Source: Loripinus fragilis (Eukaryota; Mollusca; Bivalvia; Lucinida; Lucinidae). Taken from it: a stretch of DNA of 64,000 nucleotides. The stretch spans positions 91,392,913 through 91,456,912 of the forward strand of contig OZ026520.1 in assembly GCA_964019695.1 (NCBI GenBank), given 5' to 3'. Under the pieces are notes generated by a model, which was not told the origin of the DNA, ran no database searches, and saw only the letters and a list, made by a program, of their open reading frames with translations. Numbering within the stretch: the stretch's first letter is position 1; each line of letters opens with the position of its first letter. The position numbers and the translations under genes are program-made. This document shows positions 11,986 through 22,326 of the stretch, piece by piece.

Positions 11986-12730
11986 GCGCGTTGCTGAAAT
12001 ACAAATTTTCGAAAAAACTTACCTCATCGTCATAAAGGATGAAACAGGTCTAAAATTAAAGATAAATGACTCTAGTTTATTTTTGATTGGGTCGTACGCT
12101 CAAAATTTGGTAGCATCATATTAAAAATGGGGAGATAACTCAATGTTTGCAAAAAACGAAAACGCAAAGTACGGTTTTTAAACTGATTTTGTATTGACAA
12201 AAAGACGTTCTTTTTCGCAAACTATTTTATTTTTTAAAACTAAGTTTACTGTCATTTATATTTGTATGAATTTTATTGATTTTTATAAATTTTAACATAG
12301 TATTTTTGGGGGATAACTCTTACTACCCTATAAAATTTAATATTTTCCTCTATATCATTCCTTATAATACCATTATATTTAATCAGAACCCGCAAAATTT
12401 CATAATTTCTAAACCAATTGTCTTTTCGCTTTTCAAAAACATGATTTGCCGCATCCTGATATGCCTGACGGCTCAGAAATTTGCTTCTAAAGTTGCCACC
12501 CCTGTGTTAAAAAAACAGCGTTTTAATGCATTTTTCCAATACACTTGCTACGAGCATAGGAGATTCGCTGATTTACTTTTGGAGAAAACTTACATTATCG
12601 TCCTAAATGAAAATACATACCTCACGTAAAGATAAACATATCTGTACTATCAATTTGTGAGGATCGTACATTAAAATCGAGTATCGTCATTCATAAAATG
12701 GGGAGGTAACTCTGTTACTAGAAATAATGT
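11986..12730. repeat. Left long inverted end of foldback-like element
   Basis: Two related modules in tandem. Each has an ACTTAC..TCGTC.TAAA block followed by a GATCGTAC or GTCGTACG block and GGGGAG(A/G)TAACTC. They match, in reverse complement and in the same order, the modules at 18640-19512. Confidence 0.75.
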
Positions 12731-12839
12731 AAAACCAGCATAGAGTACCTCCTTGAAATATTGCTTCTCTGCTTTTTGTTTTTAATTTTACTCTCACAAA
12801 AGTATATCTGTTTGAAATATCTAGTCTTTCTTTCTCGAA

Positions 12840-14480
12840 AAGATATAATAGAATTTCAGAAACAGCAATATGACGCTCTTATTAGATATAAGTATTATCT
12901 AATTTGCATATTCAAGAATATTATTGAAAACATAAGAAATGAGAACAATTGAAGAATAAATAAATGGGTGTCACCTACATAATTACCTATTTGTCGCTGT
13001 TTATCATTCAAAACTAAGGATCGTGGTATCAAATTGAAGTTGAGACATTGGCAAAATGACCAATTGAATAGATATACGAATTATCTGATTTGCATACTCA
13101 TGAATATTAATGAAAACATACAAACTAAGAGAAAAATGGTCGAAAAATTAAGGCATATACCTACAAAATTACCTCTACACCAGCTGCTAACTATCTTATC
13201 CTACAAAATTTGGTACCCAATAAAAGTTGAGACAAAGCCATTTGACTAAAATGATTAAATATACGAATTATCTAATTTAAATATTCATGAATATTAATGC
13301 AAACGTAAGAAATAAGACAAAATTGGTAGAAAAATTAAGGGGGTATACCTACAAAATGTCCTATACGTCTGCTGAATACTAGCCTAGACTACAAAACCTG
13401 GTATTAATTAAATGTTGAGACATTGCCATTCGACAAAAACGATTAAATATGCGAATTATCTAATTTAAATATTCAAGAATATTAATGTAAACATAAGACA
13501 AAAGGCAAAATTTGTAGAAAAATAAAGGTGGTATACTTTCAAAATTACCAGGACGCTAGCTGCTAACTATCCTATCTTACAAAACTTGGTATCAAATAAA
13601 AGTTGAGACATAGCCATTTGATCAAAATGATAAAATGTACGAATTTTCTAACCTAAATATTCATGAATATAAATAAAAGCATAATAAATAAGAGAAAATA
13701 GATAGAAACATTAAGTGGTATAGCTACAAAATTACCTATATATCTACTGCCAACTATCGTAGACTGCAAAACTTGGTACCAAATTCAAGTTGCATTTTTG
13801 CAAATTCAAGTTGCAAGAGACATTGCATTTTGACCAAAATGATTAAATTTACGAAAGATCTTATTTGAATATTCATGAATATTAATGTGTACTTAAGAAA
13901 TAAGAGGAAATTTTTAGAAAAATAAGGTGATTTACGTTCAAACTAACCACGAAGTCAGCTGCTAACTATGATTAACTTCAAAAATAGGTAATAAAATAAA
14001 GTTTGGACATTTTCATTTGATGAAAATGATTAAATATACAAATGATCTAATTCAAATACCCATAAATATTAATGTAAACATAAGAAATAAGACAAAATTA
14101 GTAGATTGATTAAGGTGGTATCCCTACCAAATTACCTCTACGCCAGCTGCTTACTATCCTAGACTACGAAACTTGGTACCAAATAATAGCTGAGATACAG
14201 ATATGCGACCCTATGATTATATGTATTCGAAATATCTAATTTTCATAATCATGAATATTAAAGAACACATAAAAAAGAATAAGTCAAAAATAGTAGAAAA
14301 ATAAAGTGGTTTGACCTACAAAATAACCTATATTTCAACTGCCGTATATCCTGGACTACCAAACATGGTACCAATATAAAAGTTTAGATATAGCTCGTTG
14401 ACCCAATGATGAATATACAAATGATCTCATTTGCATACTCGTGAATATATAAGAAAACATTATAAAGAAAGAAGAACACA
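12840..14480 (+). repeat. Diverged tandem array, ~190-bp monomer, 8-9 copies
   Basis: Recurring landmarks in each monomer are GTTGAGACATTGCCATTTGA, an AATTATCTAATTT..CATGAATATTAATG block, a GAAAAATTAAGG block and TACCTACAAAATTACC. Landmark copies fall near 13036, 13216, 13412, 13600, 13790, 13988, 14178 and 14371. The monomers are clearly related but diverged, so this is not a recent expansion. Confidence 0.8.
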
Positions 14481-14499
14481 GAAAGATAAAAATTAGTTC

Positions 14500-14887
14500 T
14501 AGGCTTTAATTTGAGAATAGGATAACTAGCAACTGACATATGCGTAATTTTGTAGGTACACCCCTTTAATTTTTCCATAAACTTTTCTTATTTCTTATAT
14601 TTTGATTAATTTTTATGAGTGAGAACGTTAGAAATTTTTAAATGGACAATTTGGTAAAAGTGTAGTGCTTTGACATTATTTTGTACCAAGAGTGGTTGCC
14701 TAAAATAATTCGCAGCTGCGTTGTACGTATCTTTGTGGGTACACTTTTTTATTTTTTACGATTTCCTAATGTATTTATTAATTTTCATGAATATGCAAAT
14801 TTGATCATTAGCATACATTGCCGCTGAAGGAAGCTGCTATGTCTTACTTTTGTTTTTTTATCGAGCTAGTACTTTAGGATGAGTTTC
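14500..14887 (-). repeat. Same ~190-bp array in inverted orientation
   Basis: From about 14500 the same monomer appears reverse-complemented: AATTTTGTAGGTACACCCCT then TTAATTTTTCC (RC of the upstream block), followed by a second degenerate inverted copy with ATGAATATGCAAAT. The array therefore switches orientation at about 14480-14500. Confidence 0.7.
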
Positions 14888-14900
14888 TGCTGAGATATAA
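14888..14900. repeat. Left target duplication of Penelope insertion
   Basis: TGCTGAGATATAA, repeated exactly at 17892-17904. These are the borders of the Penelope-like insertion. Confidence 0.75.
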
Positions 14901-14950
14901 TTAACAATTATTCAACACCAACACGAATTTTTACATTTAATTATTATTTA

Positions 14951-14990
14951 ATATCCAACGTTTCGCCATATTGGCTTCTTCAGGGATAAT
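14951..14990 (-). ncRNA. Hammerhead-ribozyme-like motif at Penelope 3' end
   Basis: Read on the minus strand: CTGAAGA (matching the CUGANGA core), then a 3-bp stem GCC-AATAT-GGC, then GAAAC. TATCC before the core can pair with GGATA after GAAACGTT, giving stem I. Stem III is too short to form within one monomer, as described for minimal Penelope hammerheads that act as dimers. Self-cleavage is not demonstrated, and the motif could be a decayed relic. Confidence 0.55.
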
Positions 14991-15234
14991 AATAAACAAG
15001 TAAATGACGTGACGCACCACAAAAACGTTAGGACGTAACGTATAACGTGCGGCATAGCGCCAAGACAGATACGTAACCTAGAAATTAGCGGGGGAAACTA
15101 AGTACAATGAAAACAGAACTAGGGTCCATCAATACGGCGGTATTGACGAGCCCAGCGCTGAACTCCACAACTGCTAAATGCTATTAAAGGTATACAACAG
15201 CATGTAGTCCGCTGATTATCAAAAACGCATATAA

Positions 15235-15610
15235 ATATAGCAAACAGTGTAGAACCAGATCAGACTGTTCCTCTAGGATCAGTCTGATCAGGGTCCGCAC
15301 TGCCCAATAAACACGCTGAAATTAATTAATGAAAACAGCCGACAACTACAGCCGCCCGCATATAAGAAAATAAACAGTGTAGATCCTGATCAGACTGCTC
15401 CTCTAACAGGGTCCAAACTACCTAAAAACACGCAGAAAAAGTATACCGTGAGCATAAGCATACAACCGATGACTACAGCCGAGCGACATAACATATAACA
15501 AACAGTGTAGAGCCGGATCAGACTGCTCCACTAGGAACAGTCTGACCAGGGTCTACACTGTCCAATAAACACACAGAAAAAAGTTCATGCTGTGAGCAAA
15601 TATATAAGTC
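15235..15610. repeat. Three ~125-bp tandem units in Penelope 3' region
   Basis: Each unit has AAACAGTGTAGA, a GATCAGACTG(T/C)TCC hairpin partner, CAGGGTC and a CAATAAACAC-like block, then GACTACAGCCG. They lie between the GIY-YIG frame and the hammerhead-like motif. The hairpin module also occurs elsewhere in the window (31865-31935, 33430-33485), so the Penelope 3' region shares sequence with the local hairpin elements. Confidence 0.65.
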
Positions 15611-15798
15611 GATGACTACAGCCGACGACAAGGGCAGATGCATATTTTTCGGAGCAGGCGAAGGGTTAAAAATAGTAGCGTGGCAAAAGTTTGATTTACA
15701 AAAACGGTCACTATTGGATCGTATATGATACAATAATTCCTATAAAATGCATATACACAAAAAAGTAATAATAGGAACAAACAATAGTTGCCAAACTA

Positions 15799-16325
15799 CT
15801 ACTTAACATCGTACAATAATTTGGAATTCATGCCTTTAGGGTGCAAGATATCAAGTTTATGTATCCAATAAGTTTCCTTGCACAAACGAGTCATCTCATC
15901 CTTAACAACATCAATTGGAAGAAAACTGAAATCTGCAATAGAATGTGGATATGAATTGAAATGTAAAGCAACATTTGAAGCATAGCCTTGACTATCGAAA
16001 TTGTTGATATCAAATCTATGACTGTTCATACGTTTAGAAACTTGTTGATTAGTTTGACCGACGTATTGCATATTACAGCGTTTACATTCAATAAGATATA
16101 TAACATTCTGAGACGTACAATCTGTTGAAAATCGAAGATTGAACGAGTTCTGGGTACGGCTGCTTGTAAAAACATCACTTTTAACAATATTTTTACAATG
16201 TGAGCATCTTCGTCGGTTGCATGACTGTGAAAAATGACTCAATGTATCATTAAACGAAGAATGTACTAAAAAGTCACGCAAATTCCTCGGACGCTTAAAA
16301 GCCAAAATAGCTGTCCTTCTGTGAG
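15799..16325 (-). pseudogene. Penelope GIY-YIG endonuclease domain (out of frame with RT)
   Basis: C-terminal domain of a Penelope-like polyprotein that nicks target DNA for reverse transcription. The 168-residue frame contains a zinc-ligand-like Cys cluster (C29, C34, C37), the GIY-YIG-equivalent NVIYLIEC..MQYVGQT (about residues 67-85), an Arg-bearing KRMNSHR helix and a later Glu in KETYWIHKL, matching the catalytic layout of the family. The frame opens upstream of its first Met: translation from about 16325 reads RTAILAFKRPRNLRDFLV, the conserved linker that normally follows the RT. It is one base out of register with the RT frame, so the element cannot make the joined protein. Confidence 0.9.
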
Positions 16326-17844
16326 AGTTGCAACAAATCCCAGTATTTATTTATTATTAGACCTATCTTAGGTAAAGAGGGATTATATTCAACCACAAAC
16401 GGAATAATGTTTTTGTCACGATTATTTTCTGACGGCTGGAGAGCTTGATCTTGTGACAATGAAGATACTTTATCAAGTGCATGATCAACAATACTAGCAG
16501 GATAATTTCTCTCAAGGAAAAAATCACGCAGCTGTGAAACGCTTTCACTGAACTTAGCATCATCAGATATTATTCTTCTGTACCGTTTACATTGACTGAA
16601 AGGAATGCCATTTTTACATGCTTTAGGGTGACATGAAGAATATTCAACATATTGATGAATATTTGTGGATTTAACATATACCTCTGTAATAAAATCTAAA
16701 TTATCAGACTTAGTAACAGTTACATCAAGAAAATTTACTTCTTTTGATGAAATAGTATATGTAAATTTGATTGTAGGATGAAAAGAGTTGAGAACATCTA
16801 TAAAACTATGTAAGCTTTCAAGAGATTGATCCCATACCATGAAAATATCATCCAAAAATCTAAGCCATACGCTAGGAACAAGGTCTCTACTTTCCAAGAA
16901 CTCCTGTTCGAGCTTACCCATAAATAATGAAGCATAAGCTGGTGCCATAGGGCTTCCCATTGCTGTGCCCATTTTCTGTATGTAATTCTCTTTATTGAAC
17001 CGAAAATGATTGTTTTCGAGAACAAGTTGAATTAATTTGAGTAAGCTGTTAACAGGCAGCTCATTCGAGGCACTTGTATTATTTAAGAAACCCCTACATG
17101 CGTCAAGACCATCCTTATGTGGAATATTTGTATAAAGTGAAGATACATCTAAAGTGACCAAATAAGAATTAGCATGTGCTAATTTTGAGGATTTGAGTTT
17201 TTGAATAAAATCTGTAGTATCTTTTACATAGGATGGAAGCGACTGCATGAGTGGCTTCAAAACATAATCCACATATTTGGAAATATTGTCAGTGCTAGAA
17301 TTACACGCTGAAACAATAGGGCGACCAGGATAGCCTATAGGTAAACTTTCATCACGTTCTTTATGTGTCTTGGGTAAAATGTAAAACTGTGGAGTCCGTA
17401 TTTCGGACGGAAAAACGTCAAATAAATCTGATATATATGGAGTTTCTTCACTGAGTTCATCTATACAGTTTACTATTTTTGATTTTACCTCTTCAGACGG
17501 ATCAGATTCAAGTTTTTCATAATAGTTACTATTATGAAGTTGCCGCTCTACTTCAGCTATATAGTCACACTTTTTCATTATAACAATTGTCCCGGATTTG
17601 TCAGCCTTTTTAATAACAATTGAGTCATCACGAGAAAGACTTCTAAGCGATGCAAATTCTGACTTTGATATATTGCTGTGGCGTTTACCATTGATTTCAC
17701 TATGTAATATTTCTTGTGAAATAGCTTCAATATAAAAATCTAAGTACACATCACGACCATTAGGCGGCGTAAATGACGACTGTTTTCTGTTGAAAAAGGG
17801 AAGCTGGGAATAGTCGTCTTTATTTTTGTCAGGTTCAAAGAAGA
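16295..17844 (-). pseudogene. Penelope reverse transcriptase domain, 5'-truncated
   Basis: RT of a Penelope-like element. Visible from the GTG-initiated segment at 17749: IVIKKADKSGTIVI, then FYILPKTHK, GRPIVSACN, TLDVSSLYTNIP (catalytic Asp 201), MGTAMGSPMAPAYASLFM, and FLDDIFMVW (catalytic Asp-Asp 300-301). The frame stays open about 30 codons upstream of that GTG (to 17845), where it meets a stop inside the filler, so there is no native start. It ends at 16295 with YFGF-stop because of a frameshift near 16310-16325 just before the GIY-YIG linker. Penelope RTs usually run about 600-700 residues with the nuclease; the missing N-terminus and the frameshift mark a dead copy. Confidence 0.92.
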
Positions 17845-17880
17845 ACTATTTTTGACTTATTCTTTTTTATGTGTTCTTTA
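17845..17880. repeat. 36-nt inverted filler at Penelope 5' junction
   Basis: These 36 nt are an exact reverse complement of 14259-14294 in the flanking array. They lie inside the target duplication, between the truncated RT frame and the T-rich 17881-17891 stretch. Confidence 0.8.
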
Positions 17881-17891
17881 GATTTTTTTTT

Positions 17892-17904
17892 TGCTGAGAT
17901 ATAA
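17892..17904. repeat. Right target duplication of Penelope insertion
   Basis: TGCTGAGATATAA, exact copy of 14888-14900. Confidence 0.75.
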
Positions 17905-18639
17905 GTAATTTGTAGGAACATGTCCAACTGTGTTGAAGCGCATTGTTTGTTGCAATGGAAACCACGCATTTTCACATAGCTCAAATGGGGTTATTTTCAA
18001 GGCAATACTTTTACCTATTGAAGGCGGTCCCACAAAACAATTGGACGCCCATGAGAAGTTGTCTGAGGACGCAAGGCTGGTCTTATTCGACCAATGGGTA
18101 CTAAGGAATTTAAATGCTTTTACTTTTGATATATAGACAGTGACACATTTTGTGGGTATTGCTAGGAAGAATGGACATTAATACGACAGCTAAATCAAAG
18201 CTTCTCGTCGATTCTCAAAACTCATTTCTCGTGTATCACTTTAAAAGCTTGAAACTAGTTCAAAATAGTGCTATGAATGAACCATTCATTATAAAAGCTG
18301 AACACTAGATAAGCGAAAATTAAGTGAGTTTAAACAGGAAAAAACACACTCACTACTGCAGATAAATCCACGGCATCATGAGGAAGAGCAACAGAACACT
18401 TACAGCCAAGACAATTAAAGCAAAGCAACTATCGTTCTCTTCCTCGTCAAGGTGTTAACAAAAATAGAAAGAACACACAGAGATGCATACTAAAACACTG
18501 ACGACCTACACAGAACCCCCACAAATATTCCGAGGTACATTAAACAATGAATCAACAACAATGCAAGATTCTGGGTGATTTTGGCGGCCATCTTGAAAAC
18601 ATGCAAATAGGCTCAATAAGACACCATTTCTCAGCTTGC
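17905..18639. other. Unique internal segment of foldback-like element
   Basis: No counterpart recognised in the left half and no gene recognised. It has a 68-codon ORF at 17930-18136 on the plus strand that resembles nothing I know. The CGGCCATCTTGAAAAC phrase at 18584-18600 is non-coding. Confidence 0.4.
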
Positions 18640-19512
18640 AAACATTGGTTTTCGGATTAAGCATACCAAATTACCTAAAAGAAATGTGTCAGACCCTTTG
18701 CTTTCAGAAAAAAAGTCCATACTTGATACTTTTAAAATTCGTATTTTGTGATTCTGTTTTCTGCGAGTATAAAGTTATCTCCCCTTTTTTCAATATGACG
18801 CAACCCCTTTCTGAGTGTGCGACTAAAACAAAAAAATTGTATAGACATTTATCTTCAATTGAAGACTAGTTTCATCCTTTAGGACGATGAGGTAAATTTT
18901 CTCAAAAGCATTCAGAAACTGTGCCTAATAGTATGTCAAGTGTATTGGTGAAATGCACAAAAACAGAGTATTTTTCACACAGGGGTAGCAACTTTGCAAG
19001 CGATTTTCCGAGCCGTCAAGTATGTCAGAATGCTGTAAATCATGTTTTTGAATAGCAAATTTATATTTTTCTTCGAATTGATCAAGTTTTACGCATTTTT
19101 ACCAAATATAACAGTATTAGTAGAAACCATATCGAGGGAAATGTTCTATTTTCTAGGGTAGTAAGAGTTATCCCTCATTAGCTATATCTGCAAACGTAGA
19201 AAATGAGCCAAATTTGATTTAGAAATAAATGAAAGTTAAATTCATTTTAGAAAATAAAATAATTTACGAAAAAATAATGTTTTAAAACTGCAAAAAATCG
19301 TTTCGAAATTCGTACTTCAAAATTCCCTTTATTGCATGTATAGAGTTATCTCCCCTTTTTTAGGTATGACGCTACCAATTTTCGAACGTACGACCCTATT
19401 AAAATTGAAGTAGAGGCATTTAGTTTTCATTTGAGACCGGTTTCATCCTTTATGACGATGAGGTAAGTTTTCTCAAAAAGTAAGCCTTATATGAAATTCA
19501 GCAACGCGCCTA
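18640..19512. repeat. Right long inverted end of foldback-like element
   Basis: Reverse-complement match of 11986-12730: ATCCTTTATGACGATGAGGTAAG near 19444, GAGTTATCTCCCC near 19342, and GTAGTAAGAGTTATCCC near 19157, matching GGATAACTCTTACTACCC at 12311. A third GTTATCTCCCC lies at 18773. Confidence 0.75.
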
Positions 19513-20121
19513 TCAGTTAATATATGAGCATGCTAATCTTTTAGCTTAATACACATATAAATAAAAATGAACACTTTTTATGTAATTCTGTTTTTTATTT
19601 GATTTTACTAAAATCATGAATACAGTCGATGGAAAAATAATACTGTAGAAAAATTTACATACAAAAATAAAAACAATCCACCGGATTTGGTATCATTAAA
19701 ATTATTTCACCAATGCCCAACTGAAAAATCATCTGTTTTTCTGACTTAACATATATCAATCATAACCTCTCAAATAATGACAAGGAATTTGTTTGCCTAT
19801 TCATAGGGGCTAATTTCAGCCATGTACATGTATATATAGGGGCTGTTTATTGGCCCTATTGACAACCCAATATAACATTTTTTCCAGAATAAGATTGTTA
19901 AGCCAAAAGAAAAATATGTCTTGTTTTATGTTTTTGTTCTGTCTTGTGTTTGCTATGTTTTGTGCGCGTCTGTTTATATGTGCTTTTTGGTCACCTGCTG
20001 GGAAAGGGCTGACCTCTTGGCTCTCGTTTGTGGTGTCTTCTGTGAGTTTGTCACTTTCCCATTGGTATCCTGGGTCAGGTGTGGTACTTGATTGTATCGA
20101 TTCCTGATCTTTGCACCATTA
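19513..20121. other. Non-coding stretch, no gene seen
   Basis: AT-rich. An 85-codon ORF at 19850-20107 has a hydrophobic first half but matches no family I recognise. A similar phrase (CTTTCCCATTGGTATCCTGGG versus the reverse complement of CCTAGGATACCTAATGGGAAAG at 45741) shows that it belongs to a dispersed repeat. Confidence 0.4.
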
Positions 20122-20350
20122 CTTACTTTTGTTTCCGGTTACATCTCCAAAATTTTTAGGGTTGGTAGGTAGGCAAACTTTTTTTTTTATAAAACCTTTT
20201 TTGTATGGAAAAAGTGTGACAATCCTTAAAAACAGTCTAAAAATAGACTTTAATATCCAGAAAGTCTTCAAAAAAGTTTGAGTAGGCCCCAAAAAATATT
20301 GGGGTCGGTAGGGTAACAGGAAACGAGACATTTTCTTTTTTTGGCCTAAT
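20122..20350. mobile_element. Family G-related element, one end only
   Basis: The right end TTTTTTTGGCCTAA matches the GGCC end plus TAA duplication of family G (24409-24648). The left end is degraded. The body has a GTTGGTAGGTAGG / CCCTACCGACCCC-type inverted pair. Confidence 0.45.
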
Positions 20351-20454
20351 TAATTTTTTAGTGAGATGCCCACTTCTCCCTGAGCTTTTTTTATGAAATG
20401 GACTGTTCAGTTGCATAGACATAAAAGGTTAACAAAATACTAATACATAGGGCC

Positions 20455-20640
20455 AGTTAAGCAATTTTTTAGCGTAAAATTGTGATTGCTTTCTTACACA
20501 TCACTTTAAACATGATTTAGGTGCTCAAAAGAACCGTCTCATCAAGACGGTTCTTTTGAGAACCCACAACATATGTTTTGGTTGAGAAATAAGAAAAATA
20601 ATTTTCTGGTACGCACTCTTATCTGGAGACTTGCTAATAA
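20455..20640. mobile_element. Family E hairpin MITE
   Basis: Central perfect hairpin CTCAAAAGAACCGTCTC / GAGACGGTTCTTTTGAG, flanked by AACATATGTTTTGGTTGAGAA and an outer arm ending CGCACTCTTATCTGGAG. Copies are at 21190, 35083, 35452, 50040 and 52610. Confidence 0.8.
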
Positions 20641-20689
20641 AGGACATATTTTACATAAACAAGACATGTCACAGTAACGTGACAAATGC

Positions 20690-21110
20690 TCTCAAAGGGA
20701 TTGGTCTCGCATAAGACACATTTGAGGAAAGTTATTTGTAATATAGGAGATGTGCACCAGACCCGATTTACCTAGGAAATGCCACAATCTCAAATTACAG
20801 ACCCACCAATGGCACTGAGGGGAAGAGATATTGGAACATTCAACCCAAGACTCGCATATAAAAGCACAAATAATACTGGGCTGCGACACAAGAAAACCTG
20901 TCTTCCCGGTTTCCGACCAGGCCATACCCAAACCAGTCTGCTCAGCCATAGGGACTGGCTAGAATAGTGAAATTTCGCTTGTAGCAAGTTTTGATTGGAT
21001 ACTTTCCAATAAGTGAATAACAAAGGCACTGATCAGACTGGGCGGATGCACAGGCTGGTCTGCACCTTTGTTGTTCACTATTCACCCATGACAGGATTTA
21101 TTGCGGCCCA
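20690..21110. mobile_element. Dispersed repeat (family I)
   Basis: Non-coding repeat with GTGAAATTTCGCTTGTAGCAAG and GGATGCACAGGCTGGTCTG blocks. Partial relatives are at 38560-38790 and 49430-49560. No reading frame conserved among the copies. Confidence 0.5.
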
Positions 21111-21189
21111 ATTAAGGTTAAGCAACTAGCTCTCTACCTCAGAGGAATGATTGCAAAAAGAAAGGACATAAAGAACCACAGGTTTAGAT

Positions 21190-21365
21190 AAACAAAAATT
21201 TTCAACGTAAAAATGTAAATATTTTCTTACCCACCTGTTTTAACATATGTTTTGGGTGCTCAAAAGAACTGTCTCATTGAGACGGTTCTTTTGAGTCCCC
21301 CCAACATATGTTTTGGTTGAGAAATAAGAAAATTAAATTTTCGTTACGCACTCTTAACTTAAGTC
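21190..21365. mobile_element. Family E hairpin MITE
   Basis: TTAACATATGTTTTGGGTGC, then the central hairpin around GAACTGTCTC/GAGACGGTTC, then CAACATATGTTTTGGTTGAG. Same orientation-independent palindrome as the 20455 copy, less than 1 kb away. Confidence 0.8.
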
Positions 21366-21567
21366 CTGAAGAACTAACATTGAAGTTAACATTAGTGACA
21401 GAAAACATTAATACTTTCTTTGATACAACAATAAGCACTGACCTATTCAGATTGACTGGGTTACCAATCACTGATGAGGTATATATAAACGCTTTCTAGC
21501 CCTTTACTCTATAACAAGGCATTTTGATCCCGGGGATTTTGATGCCTTAGGAAAAATCATGATTTTG

Positions 21568-21848
21568 AAAATATTATGGAAAATGGAGCTTTTGCTCATT
21601 TGGAGCAAATCCTTCATTTTCCAAAATATTTCCAAAAGTATTCAAAGCTTTACTTAAATTTTTCTTGAATTTTTTCAATGTTGTCTAAAAATGGAAAATG
21701 ATGTCATGATCTAAAAATAGCCTATGGAGTTAAGGATTAAATGCAAGAATTTAGTAAAGTTTTGAATACTTTTGAAACTATTATGGAAAATGGAGCTTTT
21801 GCTCCAATGGAGCAAATGCTTGACTTTTCATGATATTTTCAAATACAT
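21568..21848. repeat. Two direct copies of an ATGGAGCTTTTGCTC hairpin
   Basis: ATTATGGAAAATGGAGCTTTTGCTC(A/C)..GGAGCAAAT occurs near 21574 and 21780. Each copy folds on itself (GAGC..GCTC, TGGAGCAAA). Non-coding. Confidence 0.55.
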
Positions 21849-22326
21849 AATAAACTGGTCAAAATAAATTAAGCCCCACCAGAAATTTTCCCATAGACTT
21901 AATGTTATACATTCATGTTTAACTTATCATAACATTTTACCCAATAAAGATTTTTCCATAACATTTTCAGAGAAGTAGCAGCAATGTTTCCTCTCACCAT
22001 ACGCTAGGTTTCAGATTTATTGATATGTTTTCTATGGAGCTCCAAACATTCCAGTAAATGTCCCGCTTCATTCTCTATCAATCCTATAGTAAAATTAGCC
22101 AAAAGTTGGATACTCTTGGAAAATTTAGCACACACTCAAAGAAAATCAGTATTGTCAATTCAAACTTTGTGTAATTACACCCAAGATACTGTTGTCTAAC
22201 TTGGACGGAATTAGAATTTTCAACTACGATCGATATTTTTTAAATAAACAACTAAACTTTAGGAATTTACCATTATAGCTATGGGAAAAAGTGACATGGG
22301 GCTTAACTTATTTTGACGAGTTTATT
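21849..22326. mobile_element. TIR element, ends AATAAACTGGTCAAAATAA
   Basis: The left end AATAAACTGGTCAAAATAA then TTAAGCCCCA is mirrored by TGGGGCTTAA then CTTATTTTGACGAGTTTATT at the right. 478 bp, no ORF. Confidence 0.7.

Larger units (their letters stand above)
14901..17891 (-). mobile_element. Penelope-like retroelement, 5'-truncated, EN+ (GIY-YIG)
   Basis: Minus-strand insertion bounded by the 13-bp duplication TGCTGAGATATAA. The order, 5' to 3' on the minus strand, is filler (17845-17880), RT frame, frameshift, GIY-YIG frame, a region with three tandem GATCAGACTG-bearing units, and a hammerhead-like motif close to the 3' end. Penelope elements carry an RT related to telomerase and a C-terminal GIY-YIG nuclease, and known members have hammerhead motifs. 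The single reading frame is broken, so this copy is inactive. Confidence 0.9.
11986..19512. mobile_element. Large foldback-like element with kb-scale inverted ends, interrupted by Penelope
   Basis: The outer ends are inverted copies: GGCGCGTTGCTGAA near 11987 against TTCAGCAACGCGCC near 19498. Homology continues inward through a CTTACCTCATCGTCATAAAG block, a GGGTCGTACG block, a GGGGAGATAACTC block and a second diverged repeat of the same module. Between the ends lie an internal tandem array (12840-14880), the inserted Penelope element and a unique segment (17905-18639). No transposase of its own is visible. Foldback-type elements with modular inverted ends are the closest known architecture; the exact borders and TSD (perhaps TA) are uncertain. 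Confidence 0.65.

Noticed and set aside
12276..12629. 117-codon plus ORF in the left inverted end as a gene
   Set aside because: The corresponding right inverted end does not conserve the frame, and the composition is low-complexity Phe/Ile/Asn.
15235..15610. CRISPR-like array (three spaced palindromic units)
   Set aside because: The units are whole-unit tandem repeats with homologous spacers inside a eukaryotic retroelement, not unique spacers.
19850..20107. Hydrophobic 85-codon ORF as a membrane protein
   Set aside because: The same region recurs inverted at 45740-45950 with a different ORF on the other strand, so it is a dispersed repeat.
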